Origin: a virus
Reading direction: 5' to 3' (one strand)
IMG/VR virus record: IMGVR_UViG_3300009149_000168
Span: 1-31,297 of that record
Length of the DNA: 31,297 nt
Shown here: in pieces, positions 25,438 through 31,297 of the stretch
Numbering within the stretch: position 1 is the first letter of the stretch
How the letters are laid out: every line of letters starts with the position of its first letter
Notes under the pieces: model-generated
Told to the model about the DNA's origin: nothing
What the model saw: the letters and a program-made list of their open reading frames with translations, nothing else
The model's database searches: none
Made by a program: the position numbers and the translations under genes

Positions 25438-26820
25438 ATGCTTAATCCATTCTTTCTCCAAGGGTCAAAAACTGAACAAGGTTTAATACAAAGTTTAGTA
25501 AATGAATCTATACAAATTCATGGAATTGATGTGTATTATATTCCAAGGCAATATGTTAATGAAAAAACCATCATAAAAGAAGTTATAGAATCTGAATTTA
25601 ATAATGCATATCCAATAGAAGCGTATTTAAATTCTTATGAGGGATATGATGGTCAGGGCACTATATTATCAAAATTTGGTATTCAAGAACTTGATGATGT
25701 ATCTTTAATAATTTCAAAAGAAAGATTTGAACTTTATATATCTCCGCTTATTCAAAAATTAGATAATATAAAATTATCATCAAGACCTAAAGAAGGTGAT
25801 TTAATTTATTTTCCCTTAGGTGATAGATTATTTGAAATAAAATATGTTGAGCACGAAAAACCATTTTATCAATTAAGAGAAAATTACGTATATGAGTTGA
25901 GATGTGAACTGTTTAGATATGGAGATGAAGTATTAGATACTGGGGTTAATTTTATTGATGATAATGTAGAAAATGAAGGGTATATTCAAACTTTAACACT
26001 AGTTGGCGCATCATCAACTGCAACTGCTGTAGCAAATTCGGTTAATGGTGGAGTAAGATTAATTAATGTTCTTAATAGAGGGTCTGGGTATACTTCTACA
26101 CCAACAGTAAACATATCAAATTCTCCAATTGTAAACGGCAATGCAACTGGAATTGCGACTATGATCTCAGGAATTGTTGATATTTGCGAACCAGATAGTA
26201 ATTTGTTACGTGTTCAAGGTGTTCAAATTACAAATCCTGGATTTGGATATACAATTGCGCCAAAAGTAGTTTTTGTTAGTAGAAAAGGTTCTGGAGCAGA
26301 AGCTGTATCTGTAATTGCGGATGGTGTGGTTGGTATCATAACAATAACTAATGGTGGTTCAGGTTATGTAACTTCTCCCTTGGTTTATTTTAATTCTCCA
26401 ATTTCTGGTGAAATTGCAAAAGCTGTAACAGTTATAGAGAATGGTTCAGTTACACAGATAAGAATGTTAGATGGTGGATTTGGTTACCAATCAATACAAC
26501 CAACAATTCAAATAGAGTCACCTCCAATATCGGGTATAGGTGCATTTAGAGTTAATGAAATTGTAATTGGATCTTCTAGTGGTAAAAGTGGAAGAGTAAA
26601 AACTTGGAATTCTCAAACTAATACATTAAAATTATCAAATATAACTGGATCTTTTATGGTAGGAGAAATTTTGATCGGACAAACTAGTGGTGCCGAATAT
26701 AAGTTAGCAGATCTAAATATTAATAATACTAATGATGCGTATGCTCAAAATCAGGACATACAAATAGAAGCAAATAGTATTATTGATTTTAGTGAGAAAA
26801 ACCCATTTGGAACTCCATAA
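25438..26820 (+). CDS. 14: Neck protein gp14 with a long modular C-terminal extension
   Basis: Residues 1 to about 185 are the gp14 neck core: MLNPFFLQGSKTEQGLIQSL, HGIDVYYIPRQYVNEKTI, and the SRPKEGDLIYFPLGDRLFEI segment followed by FYQLRENYVYELRCELF. T4 gp14 has 256 residues and this one has 460. The excess is C-terminal: four copies of a beta-rich N-G-G-S-G-Y module at about 205-365 (NRGSGYTSTPTVNIS, NPGFGYTIAPKVVF, NGGSGYVTSPLVYF, DGGFGYQSIQPTIQI). A G-K-S-G-R-V-K-T-W/G-E-I-L-I-G module follows at about 375-428. These modules also occur in the baseplate and fibre-like proteins of the window. AGGA lies upstream of the ATG. Confidence 0.9.
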   Translation: MLNPFFLQGSKTEQGLIQSLVNESIQIHGIDVYYIPRQYVNEKTIIKEVIESEFNNAYPIEAYLNSYEGYDGQGTILSKFGIQELDDVSLIISKERFELYISPLIQKLDNIKLSSRPKEGDLIYFPLGDRLFEIKYVEHEKPFYQLRENYVYELRCELFRYGDEVLDTGVNFIDDNVENEGYIQTLTLVGASSTATAVANSVNGGVRLINVLNRGSGYTSTPTVNISNSPIVNGNATGIATMISGIVDICEPDSNLLRVQGVQITNPGFGYTIAPKVVFVSRKGSGAEAVSVIADGVVGIITITNGGSGYVTSPLVYFNSPISGEIAKAVTVIENGSVTQIRMLDGGFGYQSIQPTIQIESPPISGIGAFRVNEIVIGSSSGKSGRVKTWNSQTNTLKLSNITGSFMVGEILIGQTSGAEYKLADLNINNTNDAYAQNQDIQIEANSIIDFSEKNPFGTP

Positions 26821-26864
26821 ATTTAAAATTTAATAATTAAGTATATTAAGAGGAAATTAAAAAA

Positions 26865-27869
26865 ATGTTTGAATATTTTTATCACGAAATATTGAGAAAA
26901 ACTATTGTATCTTTTGGTACACTTTTTAATGGAATAAGCATTCAAAAAATAGATTCTCAAGGTGTTGTTAGTTCTATTATTCAAGTTCCTCTAGCATATT
27001 CATCAACTCAAAAATTTCTGGCAAGATTGGAACAATCTCCTGATCTTAACAAACCTGTTCAGATTACTTTGCCGAGAATGTCATTTGAATTTACAGGATT
27101 ATTTTATGATTCTCAAAGAAAAGTTACAACAACTCAGTTTTTTGTCAGCAAAGATTCTAATAATAATGAATTAAGAAGGGCATATATGCCAGCTCCATAT
27201 AATATGGAATTTGAACTTAACATATACATTAAAACTAATGATGATATGCTTCAAATTATTGAACAAATTTTACCATATTTTCAACCACATTACACTCTTA
27301 CAGTTGATTTAGTTGATAAAATTGGAGAAAAGAAAGATGTTCCTATAATATTAAATTCATTGTCTATGGATGATACTTATGAGGGAGATTTTTCAACCAG
27401 AAGAGCACTAATATATACTTTAAAATTTACTGCAAAAACTTATCTGTTTGGTCCAGTTTCTAATGAAGATGTATCTAAAGATATTATTAAAAAAGTTAAT
27501 ATTGGATTTATTTCCGGAGATGTAACATCTTCACCAAGAAGAGAACTTACTTATTCAGTTGAACCAGTTGCAACTAAAAGTTATACAAATAATATTGTAT
27601 CAATGCTAAGTGAAGATGTTAATACTTCTGTATCTAAAATAAGAGTTTCAGATTCTTCTACAATACCAGTATCTTCTCACATTACAATAAGTAATGAGAC
27701 ATTATATGTAAAATCAAAAACTGAAAATATTTTAACTGTTGAAAGAGGATCATATGGAACACAAATTTCTGAGCATGTTTCTGGAACTAATATACTATTA
27801 TTAACCGATGCTGATAATTCTCTAATAGAACCTGGAGATGATTTTGGATTTGGCGGAGAGTTTTTATAG
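26865..27869 (+). CDS. 15: Tail terminator / proximal sheath stabiliser gp15 with C-terminal extension
   Basis: gp15 caps the tail tube and sheath after polymerisation and provides the surface that docks the head. The T4 landmarks are visible: MFEYFYHEILRKTIVSFGTLF at the start (T4 MFGYFYNSSFRRY...), RAYMPAPYNMEFEL, and IEQILPYFQPHYT near residues 130-145 (T4 VEQILPYFQPHFN). The family core covers about residues 1-205. Residues 245-317 are an added beta-rich turn module (IRVSDSSTIPVSSHITI, then LTVERGSYGTQISEH) of the type found in the fibre-like proteins here. The product has 334 residues against 272 in T4. The start is well supported by AGAGGAA upstream of the ATG. Confidence 0.93.
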   Translation: MFEYFYHEILRKTIVSFGTLFNGISIQKIDSQGVVSSIIQVPLAYSSTQKFLARLEQSPDLNKPVQITLPRMSFEFTGLFYDSQRKVTTTQFFVSKDSNNNELRRAYMPAPYNMEFELNIYIKTNDDMLQIIEQILPYFQPHYTLTVDLVDKIGEKKDVPIILNSLSMDDTYEGDFSTRRALIYTLKFTAKTYLFGPVSNEDVSKDIIKKVNIGFISGDVTSSPRRELTYSVEPVATKSYTNNIVSMLSEDVNTSVSKIRVSDSSTIPVSSHITISNETLYVKSKTENILTVERGSYGTQISEHVSGTNILLLTDADNSLIEPGDDFGFGGEFL

Positions 27870-27872
27870 TAT

Positions 27873-28319
27873 ATGGCAAAACAATACGATAAACTTAATG
27901 ACATTTTTAATGTATCTGGAGAAATAGTATCAGCAAGTTGTGAAAGTAATGATTCTAAATTACCTTCTGATAATATTATTGTGGATAAAATTACAATTAG
28001 TGATATAAAAAAAGATTATGAGTATGCTCGTGGTAACATGTATTCTATTATTGAGAAAGGTCAAGAAGCACTAAATGGTATCTTAGAGTTAGCGCAAGAA
28101 ACAGAATCTCCAAGAGCATATGAAGTTGTTGGACAATTAATAAAGAATGTTTCAGATTCTACTGAGAAATTAATTGAATTGCAAAAAAAATTAAGGGATT
28201 TGGAAGAAATAAAAACTTCAAGTGGTCCAACAAGTGTAACTAATGCACTTTTTGTTGGATCTACTACAGAATTATCAAAATTATTAAAAGGTAGATTAAA
28301 TAACCAGGAGGATAAATAG
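27873..28319 (+). CDS. 16: Terminase small subunit gp16
   Basis: gp16 is the DNA-recognition subunit of the packaging terminase and regulates gp17. The product has 148 residues (T4: 164). The central helical hairpin has the family pattern DIKKDYEYARGNMYSIIEKG, then LAQETESPRAYEVVGQLIKN, followed by a C-terminal helical part and the tail VGSTTELSKLLKGRL. The ATG lies 3 bases after the gp15 stop, and GGCGGAG lies about 14 bases upstream. The stop TAG (28317-28319) is embedded in a GATAAATA late-promoter-like element. Unlike in T4, gp17 does not follow directly: about 2 kb of other coding sequence intervenes. Confidence 0.92.
   Translation: MAKQYDKLNDIFNVSGEIVSASCESNDSKLPSDNIIVDKITISDIKKDYEYARGNMYSIIEKGQEALNGILELAQETESPRAYEVVGQLIKNVSDSTEKLIELQKKLRDLEEIKTSSGPTSVTNALFVGSTTELSKLLKGRLNNQEDK
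28311..28318 (+). promoter_or_regulatory. Putative T4-type late promoter (GATAAATA) at the end of gp16
   Basis: GATAAATA matches the T4 late consensus in seven of eight bases and is identical to the element before gp25. It overlaps the gp16 stop and lies only 8 bases before the ATG at 28327. Transcription would therefore start about 3 bases before that ATG. The Shine-Dalgarno AGGAGG (28307-28312) overlaps the element and would be present only in read-through transcripts. It may be a real promoter producing a nearly leaderless message, or a chance match. Confidence 0.4.
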
Positions 28320-28326
28320 AAATAAA

Positions 28327-29856
28327 ATGCTATCACAAGCAGTAATTGAATTAAAAAACAAATTATTAAAGTTATCTAATATTTCATATAATTCTATAGA
28401 TTCTCTTATGAGAAAAATTATGAAATCTTATAACATTACTGCTAAAGAACTTCATAATGCTTTTAAACAAAAAAACAAAAAAACTCCCGACGATTGGATC
28501 AAAGGAAAAATGAAAAAACTTCAAGAAGATCACAAAGAAATTGCCTCCGGTGAAAAAAAAGATGATGAAGGATATATGGCAAGAAATGAATTAGATTCAA
28601 TTGAAAGAGCAATTAAAAATCTTCGTAAAAGTATAAAATCTGGAAATCAACAACTTCCTGCTTGGGTTCAATCAAAAATTACAAAGGCTGCTGATTATAT
28701 TGATACTGCATCAGAGTATCTTGAAAGTGATGAGAAAGTTGATGAAGAAATAAGTCCTACAATTAATATTAAGAAGCACCGAGAAGCAAGAAAACAAGAA
28801 AGAATTAATAAATTAACTACAAGTCCAAATCCAAATGAAGCAAGTGTAGCTAAATCAAAATTAAAAGGGCCTTCTCTCCCATTTAAAGAAGAAATTTCTT
28901 TAGTAGAAAAAATACTTGGTGAAGAAAAATGTGGAAAAGGAATGTACTGGTGCAATACTGATAAAGTATGTAAACCACTTCAAGGAATGAAAGTTCCTGG
29001 ACAAAAAATAAACCCAACTGAGGTCGGAATTGGAAAACCAGTTGCCGAAGGTTCTTGCAACCATACAAAGAAAGGTAAATCTTGTCCAGTTCATGGAGAA
29101 AATCAATGTCCAATGAGTGAAGAGAAAGACCCTAAAGGACCTGTAAAATCTTATAAATCTCCAGAAGAACTTGCTAAGAAGCACGGAGTATCAGTAGAAG
29201 AAATTAAAAAGCAATTAGAAATTGGAACTAAAGTTGAATTTGAACATACTACAAGTAAAAGTTCCGCAAGAATCACTGCACTTCAACATTTAGATGAAAA
29301 ACCAGATTATTATACTAAGTTGAAAAAAATGGAGACTCAAAAAGAAAGTAATATAGTAAGAGATATGAATGGAAATGTATATGCAGAATTTATTGACATA
29401 ATAAAATCTGGAAGTATTGAGGAAGAAAATCCTTGCTGGAAAGGATATACACAAGTTGGTATGAAATCAAAAAATGGAAAAGAAGTTCCTAACTGTGTTC
29501 CATCAAAAGGTGTTCCTAAGGCAAAAGGATATAAGAAAAAAGATGTAAATGAAGCAGTAAGACTTCAAGCACAAACTGGAAATAATATTTTTGTCACCTT
29601 ATCTTGGAGAGGAAAATATTACACTATACAATTATTTTTCCCTCAAGCAAAAATTCCAAGCAGAATGGAAATTTCTGATGAAATACAAAAAATTTATCCG
29701 GGTTCTAGAGTAATGACATATAGAGTAACTGATTTTAAACAAGGAGAACCCATAGTTTATGCTTACAAAGGTGGTAATGCCGGAAAATTGGGTTCCAATA
29801 AAAATTATGTAAAGACTATGGGCGAAGAGGTTGAAATAACAGAGGTAAAAAAGTAG
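28327..29856 (+). CDS. Cys-motif phage protein (509 aa) ending in a slippery heptamer; DUF5661-like segment
   Basis: Residues 16-60 contain a helical motif (SIDSLMRKIMKSYNITAKEL to KTPDDWIKG) recurrent in marine T4-like phage proteins. A charged helical region follows, then CGKGMYWCNTDKVC (about 202-215) and CNHTKKGKSCPVHG (about 243-256), possible metal-binding knuckles. A DUF5661-like segment is at about 278-336 (LAKKHGVSVEEIKKQL, then DYYTKLKKME), CWKGYTQVGMKSKNG at about 370-385, and a C-terminal beta domain at 409-478. The biochemical role is unknown. The gene sits between gp16 and gp17. The start follows AGGAGG with a long 14-base spacer. The last codons are AAA AAG TAG, preceded by A, which makes a -1 slippery site; the -1 frame is open into the next coding segment. 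Confidence 0.85.
   Translation: MLSQAVIELKNKLLKLSNISYNSIDSLMRKIMKSYNITAKELHNAFKQKNKKTPDDWIKGKMKKLQEDHKEIASGEKKDDEGYMARNELDSIERAIKNLRKSIKSGNQQLPAWVQSKITKAADYIDTASEYLESDEKVDEEISPTINIKKHREARKQERINKLTTSPNPNEASVAKSKLKGPSLPFKEEISLVEKILGEEKCGKGMYWCNTDKVCKPLQGMKVPGQKINPTEVGIGKPVAEGSCNHTKKGKSCPVHGENQCPMSEEKDPKGPVKSYKSPEELAKKHGVSVEEIKKQLEIGTKVEFEHTTSKSSARITALQHLDEKPDYYTKLKKMETQKESNIVRDMNGNVYAEFIDIIKSGSIEEENPCWKGYTQVGMKSKNGKEVPNCVPSKGVPKAKGYKKKDVNEAVRLQAQTGNNIFVTLSWRGKYYTIQLFFPQAKIPSRMEISDEIQKIYPGSRVMTYRVTDFKQGEPIVYAYKGGNAGKLGSNKNYVKTMGEEVEITEVKK
29847..29856 (+). promoter_or_regulatory. Candidate -1 programmed frameshift site (A AAA AAG + TAG)
   Basis: The heptamer A AAA AAG (29847-29853) is in the correct register for tandem -1 slippage (0-frame codons AAA AAG) and is followed at once by the TAG stop. 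It is the slippery sequence of E. coli dnaX. SD-like purine runs lie upstream (GAAGAGG 29824-29830; AGAGG 29841-29845). GAGGT (29842-29846) could pair with ACCTC (29861-29865) across the site. A weak AAGTA/TACTT hairpin is at 29875-29888. The -1 frame continues to 30296. A missing A in the homopolymer would give the same picture. Confidence 0.6.
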
Positions 29857-30296
29857 AAACACCTCCTTCCTCTCAAGTAGACTTACTTAAAAAGACAAAA
29901 AAAGCAATTAAAAGAACTGATACAAATATTGACGGATTTGTGGATGGCAAAGATGGCAAAACTGGTCCTTATGGATCTTTTATTCCTTCTGTAAATGGTA
30001 AAGGAAAATTATATACAGATTTAAATGTTAAAAATGAAGATTGGCAAAAAGTAAATCGTCAGGATAAAACTGATGGATTGAGTCAAAAAGCAGTTAATGC
30101 TTATAAAAAAGAAAATCCAGGATCTAAACTTAAAACTGCAGTAACTGAAAAGAATCCTAAAGGAAAAAGATCAAAACGGCGTTCTTCTTTTTGTAGTCGC
30201 ATGTCTGGTATGAAATCAAAACTTACATCATCAAAAACTGCAAAAGATCCAGATTCTAGAATAAATAAAGCACTTCGTAGATGGAGATGTAACTAA
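29853..30296 (+). CDS. -1 frame extension of the 509-aa protein (or start-less downstream gene), basic C-terminal motif
   Basis: This frame is open from 29835 to TAA 30294-30296 but contains no ATG or TTG start. The only candidate is GTG at 29940 (118 aa), with no Shine-Dalgarno in front. Read as a -1 continuation of the preceding gene it adds 147 residues, beginning VETPPSSQVDLLKKTKKAIK, and gives a 656-residue protein. The coding sequence looks genuine. DGFVDGKDGKTGPYGSFIPS lies just around the GTG, so the similarity to phage proteins may start before it. The C-terminal part (ENPGSKLKTAVTEKNPKGK, then SKRRSSFCSRMSGMKSKL and ALRRWRCN) is a basic motif common in marine T4-like phage proteins. 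Possible roles include a nucleic-acid or virion-associated function; this is not established. Confidence 0.75.
   Translation, partial: VETPPSSQVDLLKKTKKAIKRTDTNIDGFVDGKDGKTGPYGSFIPSVNGKGKLYTDLNVKNEDWQKVNRQDKTDGLSQKAVNAYKKENPGSKLKTAVTEKNPKGKRSKRRSSFCSRMSGMKSKLTSSKTAKDPDSRINKALRRWRCN
30260..30267 (+). promoter_or_regulatory. Weak late-promoter-like element (AATAAATA) before gp17
   Basis: AATAAATA lies within the coding end of the preceding frame, 43 bases before the gp17 ATG. It matches seven of eight bases of TATAAATA. The placement would suit a gp17 promoter, but an identical string occurs by chance inside gp13, so support is low. Confidence 0.2.
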
Positions 30297-30310
30297 ATTG
30301 GTACTTTATT

Positions 30311-31297
30311 ATGTCTGAAGAACATTATCTGGGTAATCCACTTCTCAAGAAAGCGAATACCAAAATTGAATTTACAGAAGATCAAGTACTTGAGTGGATT
30401 AAGTGTGCTGAAGATCCAGTATACTTTGCCAAAAAATATATTCAAATTGTAACTCTGGATCACGGACTACAATCTTTTGATATGTACTCATTTCAAGAGG
30501 AAATGGTAAATACATTTCACAAAAATAGATTTACTATTTGTAAGTTACCCAGGCAGTCTGGTAAAAGTACGGTCGTAGTTTCGTATCTTCTTCACTATGC
30601 AATATTTAATGATAATACAAATATTGCTATTCTTGCTAACAAAGCAAACACCGCCAGAGACCTTCTAACGCGCCTTCAAACAGGTTATGAGAATTTGCCC
30701 AAGTGGTTGCAACAAGGCGTCTTGTCGTGGAACAAGGGATCCTTAGAACTTGAAAATAAGTCAAGAATCACTGCAGCTTCAACATCAGCATCATCAATAC
30801 GAGGGGGAACATATAATATTATTTTTTTGGATGAATTTGCGTTCGTTCCAAATACTGTTGCGGAAAATTTCTTTAGTTCAGTTTATCCTGTAATTACATC
30901 AGGACAATCATCTAAGGTTATTGTCGTAAGTACTCCTTACGGTATGAACCATTTTTATCGTCTTTGGGATGACGCTCAAAAGAAAAAAAATGAGTATATT
31001 CCAATTGAAGTTCATTGGACTGATGTTCCAGGAAGAGATGGAGAGTTCAAAAGATCTACTATTGCAAACACAAGCGAAAGTCAATGGAGACAAGAATTTG
31101 AGTGTTTATTTTTAGGTTCTTCAGATACTCTTATATCTGGTCCAATATTAAATAGATTAGTATTTGACAATCCTAAAAATTCAAGTGCTGGATTAGATGT
31201 TTATGAAGATCCACAAGAAGATCATACTTATGTAATTACTGTGGATGTTGCTCGTGGAGTTGAAAAAGATTATTCAGCATTTATAGTAATTGATGTG
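30311..31297 (+). CDS. 17: Terminase large subunit gp17 (5' part, truncated by window end)
   Basis: gp17 is the packaging ATPase and headful nuclease. The frame is open from ATG 30311 through the window edge (329 codons, no stop). The ATPase domain shows Walker A RQSGKST (residues 81-87, Lys85), a Q-like segment FDMYSFQEEM upstream of it, Walker B IIFLDEF (Asp174, Glu175) and coupling motif VVSTPYGMNHFYRLW. The nuclease domain begins with VDVARGVEKDYSAF, where Asp312 would be the first metal ligand. Active-site residues are intact as far as visible. The gene lies 14 bases after the preceding stop without an obvious Shine-Dalgarno. T4 gp17 has 610 residues, so roughly half is present. Confidence 0.95.
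   Translation, partial: MSEEHYLGNPLLKKANTKIEFTEDQVLEWIKCAEDPVYFAKKYIQIVTLDHGLQSFDMYSFQEEMVNTFHKNRFTICKLPRQSGKSTVVVSYLLHYAIFNDNTNIAILANKANTARDLLTRLQTGYENLPKWLQQGVLSWNKGSLELENKSRITAASTSASSIRGGTYNIIFLDEFAFVPNTVAENFFSSVYPVITSGQSSKVIVVSTPYGMNHFYRLWDDAQKKKNEYIPIEVHWTDVPGRDGEFKRSTIANTSESQWRQEFECLFLGSSDTLISGPILNRLVFDNPKNSSAGLDVYEDPQEDHTYVITVDVARGVEKDYSAFIVIDV

Noticed and set aside
29940-30296. Independent gene starting at GTG 29940
   Set aside because: No Shine-Dalgarno precedes it, and the frame is open and protein-like well upstream of the GTG with a slippery site in the right register. A frameshift or fused reading explains it better, although the GTG start is not excluded.
1-31297. CRISPR arrays, tRNA genes, integrase, insertion sequences or host-type metabolic genes
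   Set aside because: No regularly spaced direct repeats, no tRNA-like cloverleaf in the short gaps, and no transposase or integrase motifs were seen; nearly all of the window is continuous phage structural coding sequence.

Overview
This window is a late structural and DNA-packaging segment of a T4-like myovirus. The evidence is a block of recognisable T4-type genes, all on the + strand, in T4-like order: gp25 and gp6 (baseplate wedge), gp8 (baseplate wedge), gp13 and gp14 (neck), gp15 (tail terminator/sheath stabiliser), gp16 (small terminase) and the start of gp17 (large terminase). The DNA is very A+T-rich. The giant structural proteins and the small conserved linker genes resemble those I know from marine T4-like phages of cyanobacteria and related ocean bacteria. 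The host cannot be fixed from the window, because no photosynthesis or other host-type metabolic gene is present.

Layout. Positions 1-442 hold the tail of an unidentified gene, two small overlapping genes (42-224 and 187-327) and a strong intrinsic terminator (335-364). A small unknown gene (442-684) follows. A late-type promoter (GATAAATA, 683-690) then opens the baseplate block: gp25 (715-1116), gp6 (1117-3024), a 2621-residue protein with a YHYH-like domain (3028-10893), a 1370-residue fibre-like protein (10903-15015), gp8 (15052-16638, preceded by CATAAATA) and a 2520-residue DUF4815-type protein (16645-24207). Two tiny coupled genes (24210-24431 and 24428-24592) lead into gp13, gp14, gp15 and gp16. 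Between gp16 and gp17 lies a ~2 kb insert with a 509-residue Cys-motif protein and a second reading frame that has no credible start codon. gp17 begins at 30311 and runs off the right edge. No gene-free stretch exceeds about 115 bases, and I saw no tRNA, CRISPR array, integrase or insertion sequence.

How it works together. gp25, gp6, gp8 and the three giant proteins should build the baseplate wedges and their peripheral fibres. gp13, gp14 and gp15 close the head-tail joint, and gp16/gp17 pump DNA into the head. T4 gp7, gp9, gp10, gp11, gp12 and fibritin are not recognisable here. The giant proteins occupy much of their place in the gene order and are built from a few recurring beta-rich modules. 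The same modules also appear inside gp8 and as C-terminal extensions of gp14 and gp15.

The most interesting signal is at 29847-29856. The 509-residue gene ends in the canonical -1 slippery heptamer A AAA AAG immediately followed by TAG. The -1 frame is open across the junction and runs into the start-less downstream frame, which would give a 656-residue fusion. This is either programmed ribosomal frameshifting or a one-base homopolymer error; both readings can be tested.
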